A stretch of DNA of 64,000 nucleotides from Streptomyces antarcticus (GCF_026627255.1 NZ_JAPNLM010000014.1:124001-188000); one strand, 5' to 3'; shown: positions 35,425 to 44,593, numbered from the stretch's first letter. Notes: generated from the letters alone by a model not told the origin. Translations and numbers: made by a program.

Positions 35425-36374
35425 GCGTCTGGCTGCCCACCTCGCCGTGTACCCCCGAGGGCTGCGCCGGCCACCAGGGACGCACCGCGGGCCTGCCGCG
35501 GGCGGTGCTCCGGCTGACCACGGCCCTGGCGCTGGTCCTCGCCGGCGTCCTGTGCGCCCCGCCGGTCCGGCTGCTGCCGGCCGGCCCCCGGCACGCGGTG
35601 GTGCGGGCCTGGGCCACCGCGCTCGTACGGTCCTTCGGGATACGCGTCACCCCGTACGGCAGCCCCGGCCCGGACGGGGGCCGTCTGATCGTCGCCAACC
35701 ACATCTCCTGGCTGGACATCCCGCTCGTCCTCGCCGTACTCCCCTCCCGGATGCTGGCCAAGAGCGACCTGCGGGGGTGGCCGGTCCTCGGCCGCATCGC
35801 CCTGCGGGCCGGAACCCTGTTCATCGAACGCGACCGGATCCGCGCCCTGCCCGCCACCATCGGGGACGTCACCGGCGCCCTGCTGGCCGGGGGCCGGGTC
35901 ACCGTGTTCCCCGAGGGATCCACCTGGTGCGGGCGCGCCCGGGGGCCCTTCCGCAGGGCCGCCTTCCAGGCCGCCCTGGACGCGCGGGTCCCCGTACAGC
36001 CCGTGCACCTCGCGTACCTGCGGGGCGACGGGGAGCCGGCCGGGGAGCCCGCCTTCGTCGGTGACGATCCGCTGACCGCCTCCCTGTGGCGGACCGCCCG
36101 CGCCCGCGGCGTGCGCGCCGAGGTCAGGCTGCCGTCAACGCCGCCGCGGGCCCGGCGGCGCCACCCGGGATCCCCGCTCAGCCGGCCGGGGCGTGGGCGA
36201 CCGACAGGGACAGCGCGAAGCGGCCCGCCGCGTCCGTCCACCACTGGGTCAACTCAAGCCCCACGGCTGCCAGTTCCTTGCGCACGCCCTCCTGACGGAA
36301 CTTCGCCGAGATCTCCGTCAGGATCTCCTCGCCCGCCGCGAACGGCACCACCACGTCCAGCGCCCGGATCTTGA
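35421..36374 (+). CDS. olsA: Lyso-ornithine lipid O-acyltransferase OlsA (PlsC family), abnormal C-terminus
   Basis: A 317-residue membrane-associated acyltransferase. It has an N-terminal hydrophobic segment (about 30-50), the catalytic NHISWLD, then FIERDR and VFPEGSTW of the PlsC family. It should acylate lyso-ornithine lipid. From about residue 240 the protein becomes Pro/Arg/Ser-rich, and its last 197 bases run antisense across the 3' end of egtD. In another frame the same DNA (36142-36180) reads QAAVNAAAGPAAPP, which looks more like a natural tail, so a small out-of-frame deletion is suspected. The catalytic domain is complete. Confidence 0.8.
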   Translation: MSVWLPTSPCTPEGCAGHQGRTAGLPRAVLRLTTALALVLAGVLCAPPVRLLPAGPRHAVVRAWATALVRSFGIRVTPYGSPGPDGGRLIVANHISWLDIPLVLAVLPSRMLAKSDLRGWPVLGRIALRAGTLFIERDRIRALPATIGDVTGALLAGGRVTVFPEGSTWCGRARGPFRRAAFQAALDARVPVQPVHLAYLRGDGEPAGEPAFVGDDPLTASLWRTARARGVRAEVRLPSTPPRARRRHPGSPLSRPGRGRPTGTARSGPPRPSTTGSTQAPRLPVPCARPPDGTSPRSPSGSPRPPRTAPPRPAPGS

Positions 36375-37152
36375 CCAGCAGGTCCGACCGGGCCCGCAGC
36401 CGCATCTCGATCCACTCCCGCTCCCGGTTCCACACCGCCACGTGATCGAAATCGGCGGTGTGGAAGTCCGCGTTCAACTCCCGGTTGACGACGGCCAGAA
36501 CGTTCTTGTTGAACTCCGCCGTCACCCCCCGGCCGTCGTCGTACGCCGCCACCAGCACGGCCTCGTCCTTCACCAGGTCCGTCCCCATCAGCAGCGCGTC
36601 CCCCGGCGAGAGCATCGCCCGTACGGAGGCCAGGAACAGCGCCCGCTCCGGCGGCAGCAGGTTGCCGATCGTGCCGCCCAGGAACACGACCAGCCGCGGC
36701 CCGGGGGACTCCGGAAGCCGCAGGGCCCGCGTGAAGTCGGCCACCAGCGCGTGCACCCGGAGCCTCGGATGCACCTCCAGGAGGGATTCCGCGGCCCCCC
36801 TCAGGGCGCTCTCGCTCACGTCCACCGGCACGTACGTGTCCAGCCCGGGCATCGCCTCGATCAGGTGCCGGGTCTTCTCCGAGGACCCGGAGCCCAGCTC
36901 CACCAGGGTCCGGGCCCCGCTCGCCGCGGCGATCTCACCGGCCCGCTCCAGCAGGATCTCCCGCTCCGCCCGGGTCGGGTAGTACTCGGGCAGCCGGGTG
37001 ATCTCCTCGAACAGCTCGCTGCCCCGGGCGTCGTAGAACCACTTGGGCGGCAGCGCCTTGGGGGTGCTCGTCAGCCCGTGCAGGACGTCCGTGCGCAGCG
37101 CGGCCTCCGCGGCGTTCTCGTCGAGGGTCCGGGTCAACTGGAAGTCACTCAC
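36178..37152 (-). CDS. egtD: L-histidine N-alpha-methyltransferase (ergothioneine biosynthesis)
   Basis: A 324-residue SAM-dependent methyltransferase that trimethylates histidine to hercynine, the first committed step to ergothioneine. Motifs include PKWFYDARGSELFEEITRLPEYYPTRAE at the N-terminus, LVELGSGSSEKTRHLI for SAM binding and VVFLGGTIGNLLP. It is the last gene of egtABCD; its GTG start overlaps the egtC stop by four bases. Its 3' end is overlapped antisense by olsA. Confidence 0.95.
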   Translation of the reverse strand: MSDFQLTRTLDENAAEAALRTDVLHGLTSTPKALPPKWFYDARGSELFEEITRLPEYYPTRAEREILLERAGEIAAASGARTLVELGSGSSEKTRHLIEAMPGLDTYVPVDVSESALRGAAESLLEVHPRLRVHALVADFTRALRLPESPGPRLVVFLGGTIGNLLPPERALFLASVRAMLSPGDALLMGTDLVKDEAVLVAAYDDGRGVTAEFNKNVLAVVNRELNADFHTADFDHVAVWNREREWIEMRLRARSDLLVKIRALDVVVPFAAGEEILTEISAKFRQEGVRKELAAVGLELTQWWTDAAGRFALSLSVAHAPAG

Positions 37153-37925
37153 GAGCGCTCCTTCTCCCCGAGCGGGGTCTCCTTGAGAGGGGTCAGTTCG
37201 ACCCGCGTACGGGTGGCGGTCAGCAAGGTCCGGTCGGGCACCTCGCACCAGCGGTTGTCGTCGTCGTACGGCTCGGAGGCCACCACCGTGCGGCGGGCCC
37301 CCGGCTCGGCCAGGTACCAGAGCGAATCGCCCCAGGCCGTCGCGGCGATGGTCGCCCCGTCGGTCAGCAGCAGGTTCAGCCGGGAGCCGGGCGCGGCCGA
37401 CGCCACCTCCCGGACCGGTTCGGCGAGCGCCGTGCCCAGGTCGTCCCCGGCGCGCAGCCGGCGCAGGACCAGGGCCCACACGAACGCCGAATCCGTGCGC
37501 GCGGACAGCCGGAGCAGTTCCCGCGGCGGCAGCGCGGCCGCGAGCGGCGCCATGGCGTCGGGCCAGTCCCGCACCGCGCCGTTGTGGCTGAACAGCCACG
37601 GCCCGTCCGCGAACGGCGCCGCCGCGGCCTCGCCGTCGGCCCCGGCCCGGGTGGCGTCCCGTACGGCGGCCAGCAGGGCCGCGCTGCGCACCACGCGGGC
37701 GAGGTCGGTGAAGGTCTCGTCGCCCCAGACCGGGCCCGACCGGCGGTAGCGGCCCGGAACGGGGTCGCCCTCCGCGTACCAGCCGACGCCGAAGCCGTCG
37801 GCGTTGACCGTGCCGTTCCGCTGCCGGCGCGGCTCCCAGGACTGGCGCACCAGGGAGTGTCCGGGCTCGCTCAGCAGTCGGCCGAGGGTCACCTCGGGCC
37901 CCAGATAGGCGAGGTGACGGCACAT
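37149..37925 (-). CDS. egtC: Gamma-glutamyl-hercynylcysteine sulfoxide hydrolase
   Basis: A 258-residue class II glutamine-amidotransferase-type hydrolase. It begins MCRHLAYLGP, exposing the Cys2 nucleophile after Met removal, and keeps NADGFGVGWY and SHNGAVRDW of the Ntn fold. It removes the glutamate added with gamma-glutamylcysteine. The start shares one base with the egtB stop. Confidence 0.93.
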   Translation of the reverse strand: MCRHLAYLGPEVTLGRLLSEPGHSLVRQSWEPRRQRNGTVNADGFGVGWYAEGDPVPGRYRRSGPVWGDETFTDLARVVRSAALLAAVRDATRAGADGEAAAAPFADGPWLFSHNGAVRDWPDAMAPLAAALPPRELLRLSARTDSAFVWALVLRRLRAGDDLGTALAEPVREVASAAPGSRLNLLLTDGATIAATAWGDSLWYLAEPGARRTVVASEPYDDDNRWCEVPDRTLLTATRTRVELTPLKETPLGEKERS

Positions 37926-39247
37926 CAGACGGCACCGTCCCGTGCCGTGCGGAACCCGGAGAAGATCTGCCGGCGCACCGGGAGGTCCCAGTTGCGGAAC
38001 GTGCCGCGGCAGGCGACCGCGTCGACCGCGAAGGAGCCGCCGCGCAGCACCTTGTGCTCCGGCCCGAAGAACACCTCCGAGTACTCCCGGTACGGGAAGG
38101 CCCGGAACCCCGGGTACGGCAGGAAGTCGGATGCCGTCCACTCCCACACGTCGCCGATCAGCTGGCGCACCCCGAGCGCGGAGGCCCCGGCGGGATAGCT
38201 GCCCGCCCGGGCCGGGCGCAGGTGGCGCTGGCCGAGGTTGGCGTGGGCGGGGGTCGGGTCGGCGTCGCCCCACGGGTAGCGGGTCGAGCGGCCGGTCGCC
38301 GGATCGTGCCGGGCGGCCTTCTCCCACTCCTCCTCCGTGGGCAGCCTTCGGCCCGCCCAGCGGGCGTACGCGTCCGCCTCGTACCAGCTGACGTGCAGCA
38401 CCGGCTCCTCGGCCGGCACCGGCTCGGTCACCCCGAAGCGGCGGCGCAGCCAATGGCCGTCCTCCCGGTGCCAGAACAGGGGCGCGCCGATGCCGTGGGC
38501 GCGGATCTGCTCCCAGCCGGCCGGCGCCCACCAGCGGGGGTCGAGGTAGCCGCCGTCCGCGATGAACTCCTCGTACGCGGCATTGGTCACCGGGGCCGTG
38601 TCGATCCAGAACGGCCCGGTGTCCCGGGTGTGCGCGGGGCGTTCGTTGTCGAGCGACCACGGTTCGGCGGACGTGCCCATCGTGAACGGGCCTCCGGGAA
38701 CGAGGACTTCGGAGGCGGCCGGCGGACCGAACGGCGCGTCCGGCTCCGGAGCCGTCAGTACGGGGGCGCCCGGCCGGAACTGATGCGTAATCAGCATGGT
38801 CTCGTCGTGCTGCTGTTCGTGCTGGGCGATCATGCCGAACACGTACCCGGAGTCCAGCAGCGCCGTCCCTTCCAGAGGGGTGTGCTCCAGCAGGTCGAAG
38901 ACCCGGCCCCGCACCTCGGCCGCGTACCGGCGGGCCTCGTCGGGGGGCAGCAGCGGCAACTTCGGCCGCTCGGCGCGCGGGTGCTCGAAGGCGTCGTACA
39001 GCGGGTCGATCTCGGGGTGCATGGACGGGCGGCCGGCGACGTTGCGCAGCAGCCACAGCTCCTCCATGTTCCCGATGTGTGCCAGGTCCCAGACCAGCGG
39101 TGACATGAGGGGCGAGTGCTGCGCGACCAGGTCGGGCTCGCTCACGGGATCGGTGAGTGCGGCCGTACGGGCGCGGGCGGCGGTCAGCGCGGCGGCCGCC
39201 CGCTCCCGCAGGTCCTCGGGGGGCGTGCGGTGCGCTTCGGTGGTCAC
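37925..39247 (-). CDS. egtB: Hercynine oxygenase (sulfoxide synthase)
   Basis: A 440-residue non-haem iron enzyme joining gamma-glutamylcysteine to hercynine with O2. The DinB-like N-terminal domain carries the iron site HEQQHDE (143-149, HX3HXE). The C-terminal half is a formylglycine-generating-enzyme-like (FGE-sulfatase) domain with GPFTMGT, RLPTEEEWEKAAR and VLRGGSF. GTG 39247 overlaps the egtA stop by four bases. Both domains are complete. Confidence 0.95.
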   Translation of the reverse strand: MTTEAHRTPPEDLRERAAAALTAARARTAALTDPVSEPDLVAQHSPLMSPLVWDLAHIGNMEELWLLRNVAGRPSMHPEIDPLYDAFEHPRAERPKLPLLPPDEARRYAAEVRGRVFDLLEHTPLEGTALLDSGYVFGMIAQHEQQHDETMLITHQFRPGAPVLTAPEPDAPFGPPAASEVLVPGGPFTMGTSAEPWSLDNERPAHTRDTGPFWIDTAPVTNAAYEEFIADGGYLDPRWWAPAGWEQIRAHGIGAPLFWHREDGHWLRRRFGVTEPVPAEEPVLHVSWYEADAYARWAGRRLPTEEEWEKAARHDPATGRSTRYPWGDADPTPAHANLGQRHLRPARAGSYPAGASALGVRQLIGDVWEWTASDFLPYPGFRAFPYREYSEVFFGPEHKVLRGGSFAVDAVACRGTFRNWDLPVRRQIFSGFRTARDGAV

Positions 39248-40566
39248 GGGCGGACCTCCGCTCCGGCGAGCCGCCGCCCGGGCGGGTCGTCGGCCGGACA
39301 GCGGCCGCGCAGGACGTACCGGTCGGCGAAGGCCGCGACCGTGTCCCGTACGCGGGTGCTCGCGCCGAGCCGGGGCAGCGCCTCGGCGGCGGCCCGGAAG
39401 CAGGCGGTCGCCGCGCCGCGCAGCTCGGGGTCGGCCAGGCCGTGCCGGGCGGCGGACCTCCAGAGCGGGTTGCGGGGCGCGGGCGCGTGTCCGTAGGAGT
39501 CCGCAAGCGCCTTCGCCACCCGGTACGCCGTCTCGGCGGCCTCCGGGTCGTCGAACAGCGCGTGGACGACGGCCAGGGGCACCACCCAGCCGTCGTCGCC
39601 GGGCTGCGCGTCGATCATCCGCAGTTCGAGGTGGCCGCGGGGGCGGACCGGCGGGAACAGCGTGCTCAGGTGGTAGTCGAGGTCTTCGGCGTCCGGGGGC
39701 CGCAGGCCGGGAAGCCCGCCGCCGCGCAGCCAGTCCCGGAAGGTCATGCCGCGGGGCACCGCCCACGGGTCGCCGTCGTAGGACCGTACGCACATCAGCT
39801 CGGTGTCCAGCGCCTGCCGGACCCACCCGGACCGGGGCGCGGCGTCCATCGGCGGGGCGAGGGCGCGTCGGCTGTCGATGTCGGCCCAGTTCCCCTGGCG
39901 GGCGCAGCGCCAGCCGGCGTACGGGGCTTCCAGCCCGGGGGAGTTGGCGAACGCGGCCACCAGCACCGCGCCGAGCAGGTGGGCGAGGCGCCAGCGGCGG
40001 CCGAGTCCGAACAGGCCGGGCTCTTCCTGTCCGGCGTCCACACAGACCTGCACGGACGCGGAGCCGCACATCATGGCGCGGCCGGCCGGGCCGGTGTGGT
40101 CGAAGTGGGCCTCCATCGCCTCGTAGCGCGGGCTGCGCAGCAGCCGGTGGTACGGGCGGCGCGGGTCCTGGCCGAGGCCGCGCAGGACCAGGCCGCGGGG
40201 GAGCAGCGCGGCCCGGACGGCCGCGAGGTCGGACCGGAGGTCGTCCACGCACCCGGTGAGGGAGTCCGACGGGGCGGAGCTGAGCTCCAGCTGGCCGCCG
40301 GGTTCGACGGTCACCGAGGAGTGCAGGGGCAGGGCGCGGGCGGCGGCGTGCGCGGAGCGCAGCCGCTCGGGCGGCACGGGCAGGCCGGGACGCTCGACGT
40401 CCACGACCAGCCATTCGAGCTCGGCGCCGATGAGCCGTGGCGGGCCGGTCTTGAAACAGATGCCGTGGAGCAGCTCCTCGGCCTCCGTCTCGGTGAGGAT
40501 CGCGCCGGGGGCCGGCGCGGCCGGGTGTGGGGCCTGTGGTGCGGGAACGGCTGAGTCGTGTGACAT
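39244..40566 (-). CDS. egtA: Glutamate-cysteine ligase for ergothioneine
   Basis: A 440-residue GCS2-type ligase making gamma-glutamylcysteine. Visible motifs are GAELEWLVVD, VTVEPGGQLELSSAP, MMCGSASVQVCVD and LELRMIDAQP. ATG 40566 is chosen because GAGGA lies seven bases upstream; an alternative start at 40602/40605 lacks a good site. It leads the four-gene operon. egtE, the final lyase, is not in the window, as is usual in Streptomyces. Confidence 0.92.
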   Translation of the reverse strand: MSHDSAVPAPQAPHPAAPAPGAILTETEAEELLHGICFKTGPPRLIGAELEWLVVDVERPGLPVPPERLRSAHAAARALPLHSSVTVEPGGQLELSSAPSDSLTGCVDDLRSDLAAVRAALLPRGLVLRGLGQDPRRPYHRLLRSPRYEAMEAHFDHTGPAGRAMMCGSASVQVCVDAGQEEPGLFGLGRRWRLAHLLGAVLVAAFANSPGLEAPYAGWRCARQGNWADIDSRRALAPPMDAAPRSGWVRQALDTELMCVRSYDGDPWAVPRGMTFRDWLRGGGLPGLRPPDAEDLDYHLSTLFPPVRPRGHLELRMIDAQPGDDGWVVPLAVVHALFDDPEAAETAYRVAKALADSYGHAPAPRNPLWRSAARHGLADPELRGAATACFRAAAEALPRLGASTRVRDTVAAFADRYVLRGRCPADDPPGRRLAGAEVRP

Positions 40567-40672
40567 GACCGGGTCCTCGTCTCCTGTCGTCGGCCGTGAC
40601 ATCACCGGTGCCTACCCGTCCTCGGAGCACAAATTCCTTTGTTTCCAAGGGCTGCGATGCCCAGGATGAGGT

Positions 40673-41497
40673 GTGAGCAGCAGATTGCGCGCGATTGCGC
40701 GGGAGAACTCCGAGGTCCTGGCGGCCGGCGGCTACCGGGCGCGGTCCGGGCGGCAGGTTTCCCTGGCCGCCGCCCTGGCGGAAGCCAAGGCAGGAACCAG
40801 AATATATGGACCAAACCCTGTCATTCCAGGCGAACTGCCACCGGGTGGAGGCGGGCCGACGGCGTTCGAGGTCACGGGGGAGAGCAGCACGGCGGCGGCC
40901 CGCAGGCTCGCGTCGCAGGGCTCCGGGGCCGCTTCCGTGGCGGTCCTGAACTTCGCCTCGGCCCGGAATCCCGGGGGCGGCTACGTCCGCGGGGCCAAGG
41001 CCCAGGAGGAGGCCCTGTGCCGCGCCTCCGCCCTCTACGAGACGCTGCTGCAGGTGCCGGAGCACTACGCGGCGCACCGGGCGGAGCGCAGCACGTTCTA
41101 CACCGACCGGGTGATTCACTCGCCCGGGGTCCCCGTCTTCCGCGACGACCGGGGCGCGCTGCTGGAGACCCCGTTCCGGGTCGGGTTCCTCACCTCTCCG
41201 GCGCCGAACGCGGGCACCATCCGCCGCCAGGAGCCCGACCGGGCGGCCGAGATCCCCGGCGCCCTGCTGCGGCGCGGGGAGCGCGTGCTGGAGGTAGCCG
41301 CGCTGCACGGCTACCGGCGGCTGGTGCTGGGGGCGTGGGGGTGCGGGGTGTTCCGGAACGACCCCGGGCAGGTGGCCGACGCCTTCCGGACCCTCCTGAC
41401 CGGCCGGTTCACGGACACGTTCGAACGGGTCGTGTTCGGCATCCTCGACCGGGACCCCGGGCCCCGCGCCGCCTTCGCCCGGGCCTTCCCGGCCTGA
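40673..41497 (+). CDS. TIGR02452-family protein, microbial poly(ADP-ribose) glycohydrolase type
   Basis: A 274-residue protein with the bacterial PARG signature: the diphosphate loop NPGGGYVRG (GGG at 101-103) and the catalytic QEE at 111-113. The C-terminal part includes LGAWGCGVFRNDP, a macrodomain-like element. It should remove ADP-ribose polymers or process protein-linked ADP-ribose. The GTG start lies about 107 bases from the divergent egtA start. The pairing with ergothioneine genes suggests oxidative-stress linkage, but that is inference only. Confidence 0.85.
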   Translation: MSSRLRAIARENSEVLAAGGYRARSGRQVSLAAALAEAKAGTRIYGPNPVIPGELPPGGGGPTAFEVTGESSTAAARRLASQGSGAASVAVLNFASARNPGGGYVRGAKAQEEALCRASALYETLLQVPEHYAAHRAERSTFYTDRVIHSPGVPVFRDDRGALLETPFRVGFLTSPAPNAGTIRRQEPDRAAEIPGALLRRGERVLEVAALHGYRRLVLGAWGCGVFRNDPGQVADAFRTLLTGRFTDTFERVVFGILDRDPGPRAAFARAFPA

Positions 41498-41517
41498 GCG
41501 GCCTTCCCGGCCTGAGC

Positions 41518-41552
41518 GGCCTGAGCGGCCTGGCCGTCAGGCCGCTCAGGCC
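41518..41552. terminator. Terminator hairpin after the PARG-like gene
   Basis: A 15-bp perfect stem GGCCTGAGCGGCCTG with its complement and a 5-base GCCGT loop. Extra direct copies of CGGCCTGAG precede it (41490-41520). Confidence 0.65.
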
Positions 41553-41690
41553 TTGGCGGCCGGACTGTCAGGGCCCGAGAGGCCGTGCCTGCCCGGGTAC
41601 CGAACGCACCCGAAGGGGTGGCGCGGGCAGCGGAGGCGGGCGGTCCGGGAAGGCGTCGGCGCGAGCCCGTGGGGCCCTGGAACGGGCGGG

Positions 41691-42164
41691 CTACCGCCAG
41701 CCGTAGCGCTCGCGCAGCCGGTCGGCCACGAGCTGGAACCGCACCCGCTCCAGGGCGCACGCCTCGCGCCGCATCCCGGACTCGTGCACGCGCAGCACCC
41801 GGTCCACGGCCACCCAGGACTCCCGCCCCGCCTTGTCCCAGGGGCCCGTGCCGATCGGCACCCACTCCCGGTCGTGGTCGTGCCGCTTGCTGGACAGCTG
41901 GACGGCGAGCAGGGTCCGCCCGCCCGGCTCCCGGGCCACGACCAGCACCGGACGGTCCTTGCCGCGGCCGTCGTTCTCCTCGTACGGGACCCAGGTCCAC
42001 ACGATCTCACCGGGGTCCGGATCCCCGTCGGGGTCGGGCGCGTACTCGGTGCGCACGCGGCCGATGGCGCGCGGATCAGCCTCGGTGGTGGCGGTTCCGC
42101 CGTCCCGGCCGGGCTGGTCGGGCTGGTCGGCGTGGCCGTTGCTCTGATGCGAAAGTGCCGTCAT
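41691..42164 (-). CDS. PemK/MazF-fold protein
   Basis: A 157-residue protein. The first 45 residues are polar and unstructured. The MazF/PemK-like fold follows with PGEIVWTWVPYEENDGRGKDRPVLVV, GRTLLAVQLSSK and WVAVDRVLRV. The fold is that of ribonuclease toxins, but there is no adjacent antitoxin gene, and actinobacteria keep such proteins as solitary housekeeping copies. An mRNA-interferase role is possible, not shown. The first ATG (42164) has only a weak ribosome site. Confidence 0.7.
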   Translation of the reverse strand: MTALSHQSNGHADQPDQPGRDGGTATTEADPRAIGRVRTEYAPDPDGDPDPGEIVWTWVPYEENDGRGKDRPVLVVAREPGGRTLLAVQLSSKRHDHDREWVPIGTGPWDKAGRESWVAVDRVLRVHESGMRREACALERVRFQLVADRLRERYGWR

Positions 42165-42263
42165 CCGGGTGAGGCTACTGGGTTCGGCGGCCCGGGCCGG
42201 GCCGGTGGAGGCGGGCCCGCCCTCCGGCGGCTCCGGCCCGCCTGGGCGGCTCGGTGCCGCCGG

Positions 42264-43757
42264 TCAGGACGGGAGGGCCGGCAGCCAGGCTCCGGCTGCC
42301 TCCGCCTGGGCGGCCAGGGCCAGGAGCAGGGGCTCCGAGTGGGCCGGGCCCAGGAGTTGGGCCCCGAGGGGGAGTCCCGTCGTGGTGAAGCCCGCGGGGA
42401 CGTTCACCCCCGGCCATCCCAGGACGTTCCAGGTCCAGGCATACGGGCAGGCGGCGATCATCGCCCGGTCCGTGGCCATCGCGCCCAGGCCCGCCAACGC
42501 GCCGATCCGCAGCGGTGGCGTGGCCGTCGTCGGAGTCAGGACCACGTCGTAGCGGCCGAATATCTCACCCACCCGCCAGCGCAGACCCGCCTCCGACCGG
42601 CGGGAGACCCGCAGGGGCAGCCCGCCCAGGATCCGGCCGGTGCGGACGGCCTCGTGCGTACGCCGGTCCAGCAGCGCGCGGTCCGGCACCCGCGCCGCCC
42701 AGTCCCGTACGCCCGCGGTCGCCCGGGGCACGAAGGTCAGGCCGATCGGACCGTACCGGGGGTCCTCCGGCACCACCTCGTGGCCCAGCGACTCCAGCCG
42801 CCCGGCCAGCCGCTCCACCGCCGAACGGATCTCGGGGTCAAGGGACTTCGGCGTCGCCGTGAACGGCATGCCGAAGGAGAGGGCGATCCGCAGCCGCCGG
42901 GGGGCACGCCGGGCGGCCTCGGCGGCCGGGATGCGGGCGGGGCGGTGCAGGTCCTCCGCGTGCTGGCCGGCCGCGGCGTCCAGCAGCAGCGCCGCGTCGG
43001 CGACCGTGCGGGCCAGCACGCCGTTGACAGTGAGCCCGTTGAAGGACTCGGGTTCCGGCCAGGTGGAGATCCGGCCGCGCTGCGGCTTCACGCCGATCAG
43101 GTGGGTCCAGGCCGCCGGTATCCGTACCGACCCGGCTCCGTCGGATCCGAGGGCCGCAGGGACCAGCCCCGCCGCCACGGCGGCCGCCGAGCCGCCCGAG
43201 GAGCCGCCGGGGGTGTAGTCCGGGTTCCACGGATTGCGGGTCTGGCCGAAGGCCGCGCCCTCGGTGAAGGGCCATTGGCCCAGTTCCGGGGTCTGGGTCT
43301 TTCCGACGATCACCGCGCCGGCCGCGCGGAGCCTGCGTACGGCCTCGCTGTCCGCGGTCTTCGCCGCGAAGGCCCCCGCGCAGCCGAAGGCGGTCGGCTC
43401 CCCCGAGAGGTCCATGTCGTCCTTGACCGCGACCGGGACGCCGAGCAGCGGCAGCCGCTCGCCCGCGGCGAGCCGCCGGTCCGCGGCGTCCGCCTCGGCG
43501 AGCGCGCCCTCGGCGCGTACGGTCCGGAAGGCGTTGAGCCGGGGCTGTGCGGCCGCGATCCGGCGCAGGGCCCGCTCGGTCAACCACTGTGCGGAGACGC
43601 CTCCTTCGGCGAGCGCGGCCGCCATCTCCACCAGGCCCTCGGGTGCGGGAGCGAGAGCGGGAGCGGCCGTGAGGCCGGGCGGAGCGGCTCCGGCCGCGCC
43701 GGACGGCACAGGCACCACGGTCGAAGACGAAGACGAAGGCGAAGGCGAATCCGGCAC
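42264..43757 (-). CDS. Amidase (amidase-signature family)
   Basis: A 497-residue hydrolase. The catalytic Ser-cisSer-Lys set is visible: Lys in VAVKDDMD, the Gly/Ser loop TPGGSSGGSAAAVAAGL, and the nucleophile Ser in DGAGSVRIPAAW. It hydrolyses amide bonds; the substrate is unknown. GTG 43757 is taken because GGGGGA lies nine bases upstream; the upstream GTG (43766) leaves no room for a ribosome site. A perfect 12-bp palindrome sits just upstream. Confidence 0.88.
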   Translation of the reverse strand: MPDSPSPSSSSSTVVPVPSGAAGAAPPGLTAAPALAPAPEGLVEMAAALAEGGVSAQWLTERALRRIAAAQPRLNAFRTVRAEGALAEADAADRRLAAGERLPLLGVPVAVKDDMDLSGEPTAFGCAGAFAAKTADSEAVRRLRAAGAVIVGKTQTPELGQWPFTEGAAFGQTRNPWNPDYTPGGSSGGSAAAVAAGLVPAALGSDGAGSVRIPAAWTHLIGVKPQRGRISTWPEPESFNGLTVNGVLARTVADAALLLDAAAGQHAEDLHRPARIPAAEAARRAPRRLRIALSFGMPFTATPKSLDPEIRSAVERLAGRLESLGHEVVPEDPRYGPIGLTFVPRATAGVRDWAARVPDRALLDRRTHEAVRTGRILGGLPLRVSRRSEAGLRWRVGEIFGRYDVVLTPTTATPPLRIGALAGLGAMATDRAMIAACPYAWTWNVLGWPGVNVPAGFTTTGLPLGAQLLGPAHSEPLLLALAAQAEAAGAWLPALPS

Positions 43758-43773
43758 CGTGACCACTCCCCCT

Positions 43774-43785
43774 TACCGATCGGTA
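43774..43785. promoter_or_regulatory. Perfect palindrome TACCGATCGGTA upstream of the amidase gene
   Basis: A 12-base perfect inverted repeat ending 17 bases before the GTG start and abutting the ribosome-binding site. The ACCGATCGGT core is like TetR-family operators. It would block transcription start or early elongation. Confidence 0.5.
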
Positions 43786-43883
43786 GGAAGACGGTAACGG
43801 GGAGCGGGCGGTGAGGCCAGGCCGTCCTTCTCCCGGAGTCCCGCGCGGGTCCGCGTCGTCCGGCGCGTTCCGAACGGGCCGCC

Positions 43884-44579
43884 TCAGATCCAGCCCTCCA
43901 GGGAGGTCATGAACGCCCCGAAGTCGTCCCGGTGAATGGTGTGTCCGGCGCCGGCGACCGAACGGACCTCGAATCCGCGGGACGTGAGCACGGCCGCCCG
44001 TTCCGGTGAGATCAGCGTGCTCGGGTCAGAGAGCTGGACCAGGGAAGGAACCACCGGCGCGGCCGGCAGCAGGTCCGTACCGAGGAGCGGGGCGAGGCCG
44101 AGTGCGGTCGACTCGTCCCACAGGGCCAGCGTCCCGATCTCGATGTCGACGTCCGCGTCCTCCCAACGGGGGTTCATCGCCCGTATCTGCTCCCTGGAGG
44201 CGTACTTGAACCGCGCCAGCATCTCCGGACCGAACCCCTCGACGGGCGGGGCCAGGTGCCACGCCGGGTCGGAGAACACGGCGCGCCGCGGCCGGAGCCG
44301 TTCCACCGCGAGGGACAGGGTGAGGCCGCCGAGCGAGTGGCCGATGGCGAGCTCGGCTCCGGCGGGAAGGGACTCGGCGACATCGTCCGCGTAGAGCTCG
44401 GCGGTGTACTCGCCCCGGGGGCTGGCCCCGTGGCCTCGCAGGTCGACGGCGATGACCCGGTAGCCGCGGTCGGCGAGCGCGGGTCCGACCCGGCGCCAGG
44501 TGCGGTGGTCGGCCATGATGCCGTGGATGAGGAGGGCGATGCGGTCGCCCTCGCCCCAGGTGTGGGTGTGGAGTTGCAC
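43884..44579 (-). CDS. Alpha/beta hydrolase
   Basis: A 231-residue alpha/beta-hydrolase. The oxyanion segment is LLIHGIMADHRTW, the nucleophile elbow is AIGHSLGG, and the C-terminal His is in AGAGHTIHRDD. Substrate unknown. GTG 44579 has AAGGG six bases upstream; starting further upstream would translate a simple GCGGGT repeat as Pro-His repeats, which is unlikely. Confidence 0.85.
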   Translation of the reverse strand: MQLHTHTWGEGDRIALLIHGIMADHRTWRRVGPALADRGYRVIAVDLRGHGASPRGEYTAELYADDVAESLPAGAELAIGHSLGGLTLSLAVERLRPRRAVFSDPAWHLAPPVEGFGPEMLARFKYASREQIRAMNPRWEDADVDIEIGTLALWDESTALGLAPLLGTDLLPAAPVVPSLVQLSDPSTLISPERAAVLTSRGFEVRSVAGAGHTIHRDDFGAFMTSLEGWI

Positions 44580-44593
44580 GGGGTGCCCTTCTT

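Noticed and set aside
41691..42164. Toxin-antitoxin system with the MazF-fold protein
   Set aside because: No antitoxin-sized DNA-binding gene is next to it.
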